The notes under the pieces: generated by a model | What the model saw: the letters and a program-made list of their open reading frames with translations, nothing else | Database searches by the model: none | Told to the model about the DNA's origin: nothing | From: a virus | Virus record (IMG/VR): IMGVR_UViG_3300046167_000602 | Coordinates: 1-36,478 of that record | DNA: 36,478 bases | Direction: 5' to 3' (one strand) | Shown here: positions 29,901-36,478 of the stretch, piece after piece | How positions within the stretch are numbered: position 1 is the stretch's first letter | How the letters are laid out: the number at the start of each line of letters is the position of its first letter | Translations under genes and position numbers: made by a program

Positions 29901-32223
29901 GGAAGGCCATGTTCGCCCCGAAGTAAACAAAAAGACAGGTAAAATCCGATTTGTCGGTCGATACTTAGATAAGTCTATAATTGATAAGCTCGAAAAATCA
30001 GGCAACTGGAATAAAGAGCAAATTCAGACACTTCGAGATGTAAATTCTAATATTCAAAACAAAGGTGGAAACGAATATTTAATTTCCTACTTTAAAGCCG
30101 CCGGACAGGGTGGAGGTAAGTATGTTAATGCCAAGGTAGAGAATCATATCGAAGTACCTTATGGATTCGAGATTACGCAGAAAAATAATATTATCTTGCG
30201 GACCGTATCGGTTAATCAGTTAGTCAAGAATGTCGATCAATTAGCAAGACAGCAACAGGCAGAACTTACTCGATTATATGGTGCGGATGTTGCCCAGGCT
30301 AAAGTTAAACTCTTACAAGACTTAGACAGATATCACCGCAATCATGCAGACGGCCAACCTGGTAGAACGGGATTGGATGCAGATCAGAACATCGCCAAAG
30401 CAAAAGCAGACTTTATAAATTCGGCATTTGGCAGTGGCACAAAAGCGGAAGCCGGTTCAAATCCCTGGAGGCAAAGCCTCGGAAAGAAGAACCCCCGAGA
30501 TGTCTACCGCTCTAGGCGGATCGAGCGAATCGGCAAGATGGACCAGCTATCGGGAACCCGATTCATCGATTACGATAAAATCAACAAGGCGTTCATCCCC
30601 GCCTACCACGGCACACCGCACACCCTAGCCCCCGAAGCGGGCGCACCCTTGGGTAAGTTCAGAACATCGAAGATTGGAACAGGCGAGGGCGCACAGGCTT
30701 ATGGGCATGGGCTTTACTTCGCGGGGAAGAGGGATGTGGCGAATTACTATCGAAAGGGGCTGTCAGAAAAATTGTATGACGGGGAACCATATGACGGAGC
30801 AAACCCCAAGCACCATGCCGCAAAAATATTGGATGAGTCTTGGGACAGAGGTTCTGAAACTAAAGAGTATGCTCGAGAAATGGAGATAGAAACTTATAAG
30901 GAGGAGGTAAGTTGGGCAAAAAGTAAAGGAGAAGATGCTTCGGAGATGGAGGCAATTGTAAAAGTTTTAGAGGAGAAATCAGAGTCAAAAATTAAAGACG
31001 GCGGCTCCCTCTACAAAGTCGAACTAGCCCCCAAGGAGAACGAGTATCTGCTATATGATAAGACTTTAGGCGAACAGCCCAAAGGCGTACAGGATAAGCT
31101 CAAGAAGTTTCTACGGGGACAGGAGGGCGAGGATACCTGGCAATATCGTAAGGACCAAGACTATCGGGATATCACAAATAATGTACTCGAAGATATGCCC
31201 GAGCCTGAAATCTCCAAGCGATTAAAAGAAGCCGGCATACCAGGCATCAAATACCTCGATGGAGCATCCCGATCCAAGGGCGAGGGCGATTACAATTATG
31301 TAATCTTCGATGAAGCCGATGTGCAGATTACCGAGAAACTCTTCATGCCAGCCTCCGAAGCGGGTGCGGGGAAGGGGAAGCAAGCCGAGGCCGCAAAGAG
31401 GTTAAAAGATTTAGAACTATCTGCTAAGAAAGACCCTTTAGATAGTCAAGATAGGAATCATTTAATCCAAGCATCATTACTTGAAGGCATAATAAATGAA
31501 TCACAGGGTGGGGCTGAGTTAGATATTAGAATCGGTAAGCATGAAAGCGGTGAAGGTTCAAGATATATAGAATATACAAGCGAGGACGGAGATTCTTTTA
31601 AAATTAGAGCTACCGATCACGATAGACAGCTATCTAGTATTACTAACCATCGCAGTCCCGATTTTACTTTAGCATCAGATAAAAGAAATGTTTCCGAATC
31701 TTCAGGCGATTGGATAGATGCAATCGTTAAACTAGAAAACGAAACAGATTTTAGAGTACCCGCAAGGTTGAAAGATCGAATCAATTCTATTATAAATCGT
31801 AGAAAAGAAATACAGGGACTAAGGAAAGAAATCACTCAGCAAGAAAGATTAGCACAAGAACAGACAAGGTTAGCAACTGAGGGGGCTAAAGCTAAAGCAT
31901 TGGAAACCCCTAAAGGTAAAAAGTTATCAGACGAAATAAATTCTATAAGGCTTGAGCTTCAAAACTCTTCAGGAACTGGGAAGTACACAAAGAATCAGCG
32001 CAAATCGATGTTCAAGAAAGTTAGAAAACTTGAGGATGAACTTGAAAAGATGGGAACCTTCGATGCGGGGGAGAGGAATATAAACTATATGCCCTCAGAC
32101 CCCAAAGCCCCAAAGGCTCAACCCGCCAATCGCATTACCCGCCAAGCACCCGCTATGCCTGGTAATCGCTTCATGGCCCCAGCCGCAAGTGCCGGTGCTA
32201 ATTTATCCGAAAGATTCCGGTAA
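26914..32223 (+). CDS. Giant polyvalent internal virion protein: zinc-protease motif plus ADP-ribosyltransferase-like domain
   Basis: The 1769-residue protein is likely carried in the virion and injected. It begins with two copies of a short motif (LIPATEEDLQYLNPE and LVPATEEDLQFITPE). Around residues 410-460 and 560-610 are glycine-rich hydrophobic segments (GAGGAVGGAFGLAASGG) that could cross membranes. An HExxH motif lies at residues 699-703 (HEFTH), in LLAHEFTHYLEQTG, as in metallopeptidases of phage polyvalent proteins. Residues 1231-1270 read YHGTPHTL ... TGEGAQAYGHGLYFAGKRD, followed by a KYLDG...YVIFDEADV end, which fits the ADP-ribosyltransferase-like domain of such proteins. The C-terminal part is charged coiled coil. 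Enzyme activities are inferred from motifs. Confidence 0.85.
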   Translation: MDEQTLSLIPATEEDLQYLNPEPQSPELVPATEEDLQFITPEIREPTMQEMTSDFETFKMFRKAGAFDSGKTATEMVTEGVSGMASDLGHWAMTLPVRLAQNFADDKYAFNRKAKAEAKATTLQTLGNLELDYKSIGAGISRGVDKVFGDAETEEDLRSSYEFFKTQADLEQQRQGKAAEMVTEGFLGMSPEFLTLGMSEEERQLISSQQVTPDMKAARGGSLPSDPTNFIPMGAAFKLATGTGRATLKGAEKVLINETLQLAKLQDDMTKALSRVGDNSIKSRRLSIKQAPVKARLEKGLTEVTEKIAENKAKLKPLAAKRDMALTQLASDLPMGNPLKDFLNDALKEVPIKQPLNLTNKVGGAGLIAIGKPIEYLGNALQFIKTLPQETAINMLMKAGDKVGMEVTEQQANALIKSGVMGGVGYGGYSLTGEFTDSELGKLGGAVGALLGPQFLARFGRNTAILGRETMKPASDLPFFTRLASKDAEKMTTQLVDRTALVPVESVARQVTGAAEGKVLSRMGGLQAFGNMSPGGQVAVNFLDRSGLGRYVESTGRMAKGVGAGGAVGGAFGLAASGGMDMPEAFYGGIGAGMLFGSAGAVGGEVARFNGPINHMEARYGDLYHYAENYLPAGQKESFNKLNRDVQMAVANKIVANPSLAIEYVSNGKDGEGGYFDRVTGDIVINVDSPRAIEPLLAHEFTHYLEQTGGKRKFIDLLIGNPVIVKPGIFVQRVTQQNKSRYPDLKVGDPIMVGEGANRRFLLSMEFEQARSEYGKKLQDTLLDSDGNKMSDSDLAKIMTDEQTVSEIVAEHGTDFLLNDKRKYRDKNKGTIGKIMGSILDTELVQNIPALRKTLAMMGGTFRPDGQLITDNKLFSNLKRYPQITELVRKYNNQLEGMSPQKRQAQEASGEIQGGNIKSGGKATKEVVVDIKSAELAKSPQLAELLRAGTLLQIDKDGNVIPNLAMTAREQGKYNRSFAEKMKEAIEEKEANEGLPEGHVRPEVNKKTGKIRFVGRYLDKSIIDKLEKSGNWNKEQIQTLRDVNSNIQNKGGNEYLISYFKAAGQGGGKYVNAKVENHIEVPYGFEITQKNNIILRTVSVNQLVKNVDQLARQQQAELTRLYGADVAQAKVKLLQDLDRYHRNHADGQPGRTGLDADQNIAKAKADFINSAFGSGTKAEAGSNPWRQSLGKKNPRDVYRSRRIERIGKMDQLSGTRFIDYDKINKAFIPAYHGTPHTLAPEAGAPLGKFRTSKIGTGEGAQAYGHGLYFAGKRDVANYYRKGLSEKLYDGEPYDGANPKHHAAKILDESWDRGSETKEYAREMEIETYKEEVSWAKSKGEDASEMEAIVKVLEEKSESKIKDGGSLYKVELAPKENEYLLYDKTLGEQPKGVQDKLKKFLRGQEGEDTWQYRKDQDYRDITNNVLEDMPEPEISKRLKEAGIPGIKYLDGASRSKGEGDYNYVIFDEADVQITEKLFMPASEAGAGKGKQAEAAKRLKDLELSAKKDPLDSQDRNHLIQASLLEGIINESQGGAELDIRIGKHESGEGSRYIEYTSEDGDSFKIRATDHDRQLSSITNHRSPDFTLASDKRNVSESSGDWIDAIVKLENETDFRVPARLKDRINSIINRRKEIQGLRKEITQQERLAQEQTRLATEGAKAKALETPKGKKLSDEINSIRLELQNSSGTGKYTKNQRKSMFKKVRKLEDELEKMGTFDAGERNINYMPSDPKAPKAQPANRITRQAPAMPGNRFMAPAASAGANLSERFR

Positions 32224-32299
32224 ATAATCTATTAACAGCCTCCCATTTCTTTCGCTAACCCTTGCGTTAGAATTAGTTCATTTTATGGCAATTTAGTCC

Positions 32300-32328
32300 T
32301 TGATTAGGTGTGTGCAGTCCAATATTGT
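32300..32328 (+). promoter_or_regulatory. Sigma-70-like promoter before the early-type operon
   Basis: TTGATT (32300-32305) and TATTGT (32323-32328) are 17 bases apart, about 25 bases before ATG 32354. The surrounding 130-base gap (32224-32353) has no gene; its only other feature is a weak CTAAC...GTTAG hairpin near 32255-32272. Confidence 0.42.
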
Positions 32329-32353
32329 ACGCAACCACTAGCGAAAGGATAAA

Positions 32354-32755
32354 ATGAAAAAAGGAACTAAAAAATGGATAAACGACCTAAGTTGCACATT
32401 GTACTATAAGGGTGAAACTCGTAAGTGCTTTGCGCAAGATTTTAGGCATATGAGACTAAAGCTACCTGAAGCGGTCCAGCGGAAGTGGAAACTTTGGTGT
32501 AATATGAATAGTGACAGCCTACAACAAATTAGTAATAATGAGTGGCATGGACATACACTATGTGCAACTGGAGAACGAATTAATTACACCATCATTGATC
32601 GTAAGGACAAGGTTCGAGAGGCGGCTAGGCTTTTGGGTCAAGTTGGCGGCCAGGCTGGTTATGGTAAGAAAAAAGTTCGAGGAGATTCTAATTATTACCG
32701 CTTACTCCGAGCTAAAAGAACGATAAAAGAGTCAAAGAAAAATACGCAAAAATGA
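32354..32755 (+). CDS. Hypothetical basic 133-residue protein
   Basis: The ATG has a ribosome site (AAAGG) seven to eight bases upstream. The basic product has a beta-type N-terminal part (CTLYYKGETRKCFAQDFRHM), a middle with WHGHTLCATGERINYTIIDR, and a C-terminal LGQVGGQAGYGKKKVRGDSN followed by YYRLLRAKR. The last piece resembles small phage regulatory tails, but no family is identified. It stands alone, flanked by two promoter-like sites, so it is probably expressed early. Confidence 0.65.
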   Translation: MKKGTKKWINDLSCTLYYKGETRKCFAQDFRHMRLKLPEAVQRKWKLWCNMNSDSLQQISNNEWHGHTLCATGERINYTIIDRKDKVREAARLLGQVGGQAGYGKKKVRGDSNYYRLLRAKRTIKESKKNTQK

Positions 32756-32804
32756 ATATTAACAGAGAAAAAGTTACTTTTATGGCAGATAATGCAGAAA
32801 CTTG

Positions 32805-32833
32805 TTGACATGATCCGATTCATTCCATTTAAG
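32805..32833 (+). promoter_or_regulatory. Sigma-70-like promoter with consensus -35
   Basis: A perfect TTGACA (32805-32810) and TTTAAG (32828-32833) are 17 bases apart in the 247-base gap 32756-33002. This is the best sigma-70-type match I saw. It would start a leader of about 160 bases before the next gene. Confidence 0.5.
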
Positions 32834-32977
32834 AGTATTTTCAACCTAGTGGATGGGTTGAAGTTGATCTTTAAAATTCTTAACAAATACCGGTTGGCGC
32901 ATATTAAGTTTCGTACAATATGCATTACGGGGCTATTTTAACAAAAAAAGTTGATAAGTAGACCTTAGTTTTTTCCA

Positions 32978-32999
32978 GCCGGTTTTAACACTAACCGGC
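32978..32999 (+). promoter_or_regulatory. Hairpin abutting the start of the 63-residue HTH gene
   Basis: GCCGGTT (32978-32984) pairs perfectly with AACCGGC (32993-32999) around an 8-base loop. The stem ends three bases before ATG 33003, where a ribosome site would normally be, and no ribosome site is present. It may control translation or be an operator for the HTH protein itself. Confidence 0.5.
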
Positions 33000-33002
33000 A
33001 AA

Positions 33003-33194
33003 ATGGAAAAACTACTAAACCAATATCACAGTTTATTCCTCACAAAGAGTGAGGTCAAAGAGATTTTCAGATTAAAGTCTGACAAGGCTCTCAATGTATT
33101 AAAACGAGAGTTCGGCATTCGGAAAAGAGGCCAGCATTATTTGGCTTCCGATGTCAGAAAAGTAATTGCTATTTTTTCCGAGGAGGCCGCATGA
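33003..33194 (+). CDS. Small HTH/excisionase-like DNA-binding protein
   Basis: The 63-residue product has LTKSEVKEIFRLKSDKALNV followed by LKREFGIRKRGQHYLASDV, the form of a small MerR/excisionase-type winged HTH (helix, helix, basic wing, then a strand before V-R-K-V). There is no integrase in the window, so a regulator role is more likely than excision. It overlaps the resolvase gene by four bases. Confidence 0.7.
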   Translation: MEKLLNQYHSLFLTKSEVKEIFRLKSDKALNVLKREFGIRKRGQHYLASDVRKVIAIFSEEAA

Positions 33195-33649
33195 AGCTTA
33201 CCATTGGAATTGATCCAGGTAAAAGCGGAGGCTACGCAATCGCTTGGGGCGGGATGCATAGCATCCATCTGCATACTCTCGATGAGGACTTTGAATTTGT
33301 AGAGCATATTCAGGATCTTAAAGATCATCCCGATGTAACGAGCATCGAGGCAGTGGTTGAATTGGTCCCGCCATTTGCCGGTAAGATGATTCCTTCTAGT
33401 AGCTCGTTTAAATTAGGCAAATCATGCGGATTCCTCGAAGGAGTTCTGCGGATGGCAGAAATTCCATTCACCTTAGTTCGGCCACAAGAATGGCAAAAAG
33501 GATTAAGCGGGCTAACTAAGTTGACCTCGGGTAAGCGGAAGAAGGTTTTAGCGAACCATGCGAAGCAATTCTTTCCATCGACTAAGGGGATTACCCTTAA
33601 GACAGCCGATGCGCTCCTAATACTAAGACACTTTCTTATTAATCAATAA
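33191..33649 (+). CDS. RuvC-like Holliday junction resolvase
   Basis: The 152-residue protein probably resolves branched DNA before packaging. D8 in GIDPGKSGGYA, E57 in AVVELVPPF and D140 in LKTADALLIL are in the order of RuvC catalytic acids. A SSFKLGKSCGFLEG helix and VRPQEWQKGL segment match phage RuvC-like proteins. The usual fourth residue three before the last Asp is a Lys here (K137), so one metal ligand may differ. ATGA overlap with the upstream HTH gene. Confidence 0.84.
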   Translation: MKLTIGIDPGKSGGYAIAWGGMHSIHLHTLDEDFEFVEHIQDLKDHPDVTSIEAVVELVPPFAGKMIPSSSSFKLGKSCGFLEGVLRMAEIPFTLVRPQEWQKGLSGLTKLTSGKRKKVLANHAKQFFPSTKGITLKTADALLILRHFLINQ

Positions 33650-33692
33650 TGGGCCTCCACCCGTAAAAATGGAGATAGAAAACTAAAATCAT

Positions 33693-34388
33693 ATGGCTAT
33701 ATTACAGCAATCATCAAACACAGGCGGACCGATTACCGGCTGGCCTCTCACAACATTAGCCCCCGCTGGGCAAACCTTCGCAGTCTGCTTGGCAGTTAAG
33801 GACTCAATGCAGATTCAGCGTCCAAGCTACGAAGATCCATCTGTCATTGAGACTAAAAACTTCACTCGTTTTCTTTTTGGTCTTTCCGATGGGACAATGA
33901 TTCAGACAGGAGAGATGACTATCTCGCTGAATGAGAAATCTAAGCTCTTCAAAACACTGACAAGCTGGAATGGAACGATGCCATTCAGCGGATTCGATAC
34001 TGAAACAATGGTAGGCAAGGGGGCAACTCTGAATATCATTCATAAGACTTCTCAGAAGGGTCGGGAGTATGCAGACATCTCGGCCATCATGCCAGTCATG
34101 GCGGGGATGGAAGCCCAAGTGCCTGACAGGTCAAGATTTGTCATCCCGAGCGGAGACGAAGCACCAGCACCTATTCAACAAGCTCCCGTGGTCCAACCTG
34201 TTCAGCCGATGCAAGCACCTGTCCAGCAAGTGCCTCAAGGTCAGGTCATGCAAACTGCAACACAGGTGAATGTTGATCAGCCTCAACCGGTTCCCGCCGT
34301 ACAACAACCCGTACAACAGCCCGTTCCGCAACAGCAGACAATGGGAACTCAGTTTACCGGACCTCAGTCCACGAATGTACCATTCTAA
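33693..34388 (+). CDS. Single-stranded DNA-binding-like protein
   Basis: The 231-residue product has a beta-rich N-terminal part (FTRFLFGLSDGTMIQTGEMT ... KSKLFKTLTSWNG ... GKGATLNIIHKTSQKG) typical of a phage OB-fold SSB-like family. Then a disordered Pro/Gln-rich linker follows (about residues 155-220). The end is TNVPF, recalling the acidic-hydrophobic tip (DDIPF) with which SSBs contact partners, but without acidic residues. Role: coats single strands and recruits replication proteins. Its neighbours are resolvase and DnaA-like genes. Confidence 0.72.
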   Translation: MAILQQSSNTGGPITGWPLTTLAPAGQTFAVCLAVKDSMQIQRPSYEDPSVIETKNFTRFLFGLSDGTMIQTGEMTISLNEKSKLFKTLTSWNGTMPFSGFDTETMVGKGATLNIIHKTSQKGREYADISAIMPVMAGMEAQVPDRSRFVIPSGDEAPAPIQQAPVVQPVQPMQAPVQQVPQGQVMQTATQVNVDQPQPVPAVQQPVQQPVPQQQTMGTQFTGPQSTNVPF

Positions 34389-34389
34389 G

Positions 34390-34455
34390 ATGAATCCGAT
34401 AGCTATATTACTAATACTCGGATGGGCGGCTGTAATAACTGACATGGTGCTATGA
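34390..34455 (+). CDS. 21-residue hydrophobic peptide
   Basis: ATG 34390 starts one base after the SSB-like stop, and the TGA overlaps the next ATG (ATGA). The product MNPIAILLILGWAAVITDMV plus L is a single membrane span. Only the coupling and hydrophobicity support it, so it may be a coincidental frame. Confidence 0.45.
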   Translation: MNPIAILLILGWAAVITDMVL

Positions 34456-34730
34456 GCATGACCATCGAGGATATTAAACGAATTTCTGCTGACGAATGTG
34501 GGTGTGAGGTAAGTGATATAGATGGGCGGGGGAGATTGAGGAAAGTTTCCCTCGCCCGTCAAATCGCTATTTATTTCACTCGAAAACTGCATGGCGTAGT
34601 GGAAACCGGAAAACACTTCGGCCGAGTTCATTCTAATATTTGTTACACTTGCAAGAAGGTGGAAGCATTTATCGAGTGTGATCGGGAATATTCTGAAATC
34701 ATAAAAAAAGTGGAGGCTAAGTTAGGATGA
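34452..34730 (+). CDS. Stand-alone DnaA domain IV (origin-binding) protein
   Basis: The 92-residue product is similar to the C-terminal DNA-binding domain of DnaA: LARQIAIYFTRKLHG, a variable helix, then GKHFGRVHSNICYTCKKVEA, comparable to the DnaA signature G-R-D-H-T-T-V-x-x-x-C-x-K/R-I. There is no AAA+ domain, so it can bind DNA but not open it as DnaA does. It could mark the phage origin and recruit the helicase, or compete with host DnaA. It is coupled at both ends (ATGA with neighbours). Confidence 0.8.
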   Translation: MSMTIEDIKRISADECGCEVSDIDGRGRLRKVSLARQIAIYFTRKLHGVVETGKHFGRVHSNICYTCKKVEAFIECDREYSEIIKKVEAKLG

Positions 34731-34819
34731 AATATATTAAGCGATTAATTCACCTGGTACTCTTCTTATGGAAATATGGAAAGGAGGTAATCCGTGGCTA
34801 TTCTAACCGAAAAACCTAA
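34727..34819 (+). CDS. 30-residue basic/hydrophobic peptide
   Basis: ATG 34727 overlaps the DnaA-C stop (ATGA). The product MKYIKRLIHLVLFLWKYGKE and ten more residues has one short hydrophobic helix with basic ends. It overlaps the nuclease start and contains that gene's ribosome site, so it may only couple translation. Low-to-moderate support. Confidence 0.42.
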   Translation: MKYIKRLIHLVLFLWKYGKEVIRGYSNRKT

Positions 34820-35615
34820 GCGAGGCGGAGGCGGACATTGGTACACCCGAGAGGGAAAGGCCATGCACACAATGCCTCGGGCAAAGGGAGATGGCGAACG
34901 AAATACCACCCTTCGAGATGCTAAGAAGCATGGACTATTTCCATCCGTGACAACTCTTCTTGGCCTGTTTGCCAAGCCAGGGTTAGAGCGTTGGAAACAG
35001 GATCAGCTACTTCGTATAGCATTCGATAATCCGGCGAAGCTTGACGAGAGTTTTGAAAACTATGCAGATCGATGCTTGCTACTGCATGAAAAGCCTGTCG
35101 AAGAGGCGGCAGACTTTGGGACGAAAGTTCACGATGCGATTGAGGCTTATTTTGAGGGTCAGCATATACCTGACGAACTACTCGGATATATCCAACCGGC
35201 ACTTGATTGGAAACAGGAAAACCAATTGACATTTACTCTTAGGGAAAAACTTCTTGTGAATCTACAGCATGGGTTCGCGGGAACGGTGGATATAGTGGGG
35301 CGTGGGAGTGAGGGTCAGCAGTTTATATTAGACTGGAAAACTAGAAAGACGAAGGAGGGTCAGAAAATTACTGCCTACGACTTTCAGATTCATCAAATAG
35401 CCGCTTATGCCGCAACCCAATTTGGCGAAGATGAGGTGTTGGGGCATAGAGTACACGGAGCCAATTGCTTTATAAGCTCAACCCAAATGGGTCGCTTTGA
35501 AGTTATCCGCTACAGTCCCGAAGACCTCGCCAAAGCATGGGTCGATTTCACCGCCCTCTGTCAATTATGGCGGAGTCTTAAGAACTACGATCCGAGAAGT
35601 CATGTGTCAGGATAA
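34794..35615 (+). CDS. PD-(D/E)XK exonuclease (RecB/Cas4-like)
   Basis: The 273-residue protein has H113 in GTKVHDAIEAYF, D166 in FAGTVDIVG, D180-W-K182 in FILDWKTRK and Q198/Q201 in FQIHQIAAYA. These are the catalytic order of RecB-family nucleases. A host-DNA degradation or recombination role fits. The GTG start is fixed by a perfect AAGGAGGT at 34781-34788, five bases away. The N-terminus (GGGGHWYTREGKAMHTMPRA) is glycine/histidine rich. It lies in the replication operon after the DnaA-C gene. Confidence 0.83.
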   Translation: MAILTEKPKRGGGGHWYTREGKAMHTMPRAKGDGERNTTLRDAKKHGLFPSVTTLLGLFAKPGLERWKQDQLLRIAFDNPAKLDESFENYADRCLLLHEKPVEEAADFGTKVHDAIEAYFEGQHIPDELLGYIQPALDWKQENQLTFTLREKLLVNLQHGFAGTVDIVGRGSEGQQFILDWKTRKTKEGQKITAYDFQIHQIAAYAATQFGEDEVLGHRVHGANCFISSTQMGRFEVIRYSPEDLAKAWVDFTALCQLWRSLKNYDPRSHVSG

Positions 35616-35757
35616 GTTTGCACCCGACCGCTGGGAATTTTGGCGGGAGTTACCCGATCCCGATGATGCACAGTATGACTGCCTAGACGAGCATGACGAT
35701 GAGGAGGAGGAAGGCAATATTAAGACGGAGGAACAGGGATGGCGAAGAAGTCAGTAA
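35602..35757 (+). CDS. Hypothetical very acidic 51-residue protein
   Basis: ATG 35602 overlaps the nuclease stop by 14 bases. The product MCQDKFAPDRWEFWRELPDP is followed by a run of Asp/Glu (DEHDDEEEEG). Such strongly acidic small phage proteins can mimic DNA to block nucleases or restriction enzymes, but nothing here proves that. It overlaps the next gene. Confidence 0.6.
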   Translation: MCQDKFAPDRWEFWRELPDPDDAQYDCLDEHDDEEEEGNIKTEEQGWRRSQ

Positions 35758-35966
35758 GGTATAAGTCGAAAGATTATTACCTCGGCGAGTACACGGCTGG
35801 AACGGCCATTTGTGTGCCGATGCCGGAGCATATAAAGGAAAGCTTAAAGTCGGTTAGCTCGGCTGAAGGTATTTCTATGGCGAGGTTCAGCCTACAATTA
35901 ATTATCGAAAAATTGGCGGAAAAAGATGACCGAGTCAAAGAGTGGCAGAACTCCATTAGTGAGTGA
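35739..35966 (+). CDS. Ribbon-helix-helix-like small protein
   Basis: The 75-residue product has a strand-like segment (TAICVPMPEHIKESLKSV) followed by SSAEGISMARFSLQLIIEKL. This is the strand-helix-helix order of Arc/CopG proteins. The N-terminus is basic (MAKKSVRYKSKDYY). A GGAGGAACAGGG ribosome region precedes it. Likely a transcription regulator of this operon. It resembles the RHH gene at 5314-5514 only in fold. Confidence 0.65.
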   Translation: MAKKSVRYKSKDYYLGEYTAGTAICVPMPEHIKESLKSVSSAEGISMARFSLQLIIEKLAEKDDRVKEWQNSISE

Positions 35967-36186
35967 ACCATATGCCGACTTCGGCAGTTACCTGTCGCGT
36001 GAAGTCAGTGAAGCTTATGAGCGTTTTTGGGCGAAGAACCAACTGACTACGGTTTGGGAGAATGGGGAAGGGCGGACCGTGCGGACCACTGTGCCGAGGG
36101 TCCGCCCTAAATCCAAGAGTGATTTAGATTTTAGGAATAAGAAGAAAGGGACGAAAGATGGCGATTACAAAGGAACAAATAGCTGA
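35926..36186 (+). CDS. Hypothetical basic 86-residue protein
   Basis: The product is basic toward the C-terminus (RVRPKSKSDLDFRNKKKGTK) with a central helix (GSYLSREVSEAYERFWAKNQ). ATG 35926 makes a 41-base overlap with the previous gene; GTG 35959 is an alternative start that would give 75 residues. No family recognised. Confidence 0.55.
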   Translation: MTESKSGRTPLVSEPYADFGSYLSREVSEAYERFWAKNQLTTVWENGEGRTVRTTVPRVRPKSKSDLDFRNKKKGTKDGDYKGTNS

Positions 36187-36304
36187 AGCATATAAGCGGC
36201 TGGATATTCTAACCGCACAGATCGGAAATGCTCGAATCCGCAAGATGCACAAAGACCCGCTTAAACAATTTATTAAGGCGGTGGAAAAGGAATTAGCGAA
36301 ATGA
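36158..36304 (+). CDS. Hypothetical 48-residue helical protein
   Basis: ATG 36158 has an AAAGGG ribosome site. The product (MAITKEQIAEAYKRLDILTA then QIGNARIRKMHKDPLKQFIK) is two basic amphipathic helices. The TGA overlaps the following ATG (ATGA). No family recognised. Confidence 0.62.
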   Translation: MAITKEQIAEAYKRLDILTAQIGNARIRKMHKDPLKQFIKAVEKELAK

Positions 36305-36478
36305 AAACACAATATAAAATGGGCAGAGGATTACCTCGAGGCGAGAAGGTAGTGGTAAAAGTAGGAAGCAGACAAGCGGATGTAATCCTAGATACCGATA
36401 AAAAGAATTGGCGGGTTAAGCTCGATACTCCCGACCTTCCCGAACTGGAATATCCGACTTTGCAGAATGCGGTAATGT
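36301..36478 (+). CDS. Partial small basic protein, cut by window end
   Basis: The frame is open from ATG 36301 to the last base. The visible part (MKTQYKMGRGLPRGEKVVVK then VGSRQADVILDTDKKNWRVK) looks like a small beta-barrel. The start is fixed by the ATGA overlap with the preceding stop. Length and function cannot be judged. Confidence 0.6.
   Translation, partial: MKTQYKMGRGLPRGEKVVVKVGSRQADVILDTDKKNWRVKLDTPDLPELEYPTLQNAVM

Noticed and set aside
30428-30889. Alternative plus-strand frames of 66 and 71 codons within the ART-like domain
   Set aside because: They are out-of-frame shadows of the giant gene without ribosome sites or recognisable features.
33003-33194. Lysogeny module indicated by the excisionase-like protein
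   Set aside because: No integrase, repressor pair or attachment site is visible; the protein is better treated as a small regulator.
1-36478. Circular join of the window ends to make a complete genome
   Set aside because: The last partial gene does not continue sensibly into the first bases, and joining them does not supply the missing start and Exo I motif of the polymerase.

Overview
The window is almost entirely a tailed double-stranded DNA bacteriophage genome segment, most likely a short-tailed (podovirus-like) virus of moderate GC content. It has packed, overlapping genes, a family A DNA polymerase, a terminase/portal/HK97-type capsid module, adaptor-like proteins in place of a long-tail module (no tape measure, sheath or tube genes seen), and a very large internal virion protein. 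No integrase, tRNA, rRNA, CRISPR array or insertion sequence is visible. The host cannot be named from the sequence. A lipobox protein near the lysis-type genes suggests a Gram-negative envelope, and the tandem LamG-type adhesin is a style common in aquatic phages (inference). Both ends of the window cut through genes, so the genome is not complete here.

Layout. (1) 1-4748, plus strand: replication block with DNA polymerase (5' end missing), a 39-residue membrane peptide, dNMP kinase, a sigma-region-4-like small protein, a primase-like protein, a 60-residue protein and a RepA-like hexameric helicase that carries a frameshift. (2) 4749-5313: a 565-base stretch without a convincing gene, between converging transcription units. 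It holds an (ACT)n hairpin, a multi-branched folded element that can pair with that hairpin in alternative ways, and a 27-base direct repeat. (3) 5314-7369, minus strand: six genes, including a ribbon-helix-helix protein, an XF1762/Mom-like GNAT protein and a TerS-like helix-turn-helix protein. (4) 7370-7644: divergent control region with an operator-like palindrome, an inverted repeat and a G7-A-G6 tract. (5) 7645-20117, plus strand: large terminase (frameshifted), two HTH proteins, portal, three very basic small proteins, a PD-(D/E)XK nuclease, scaffold, major coat protein followed by a strong terminator, two duplicated adaptor paralogues, small structural proteins and a LamG adhesin. (6) 20117-20820: lysis-type genes (lipoprotein/unimolecular-spanin candidate, also frameshifted, and two short membrane proteins), the last fused in frame to a long tail protein. 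(7) 20820-32223: tail, tail-collar, internal virion proteins, and a 1769-residue polyvalent protein with a zinc-protease motif and an ADP-ribosyltransferase-like domain. (8) 32300-36478: two promoter-like sites and an early-type operon with RuvC-like resolvase, SSB-like protein, a free-standing DnaA domain IV, a RecB/Cas4-type nuclease and many tiny proteins.

How it works together (inference): the resolvase, SSB-like protein, DnaA-C protein, nuclease, primase, helicase and polymerase form a largely self-contained replication set. The 4.75-5.3 kb element is a reasonable candidate for a replication origin or a regulatory RNA. The structural genes build a capsid whose large internal proteins are probably ejected with the DNA. 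Four places (3950-3952, 8032-8034, 20312-20313, 20805-20810) look as if one extra base sits in a short homopolymer and changes the frame. This shared pattern is either a systematic sequence error or something biological, and it is the first thing to settle before the gene products are interpreted.
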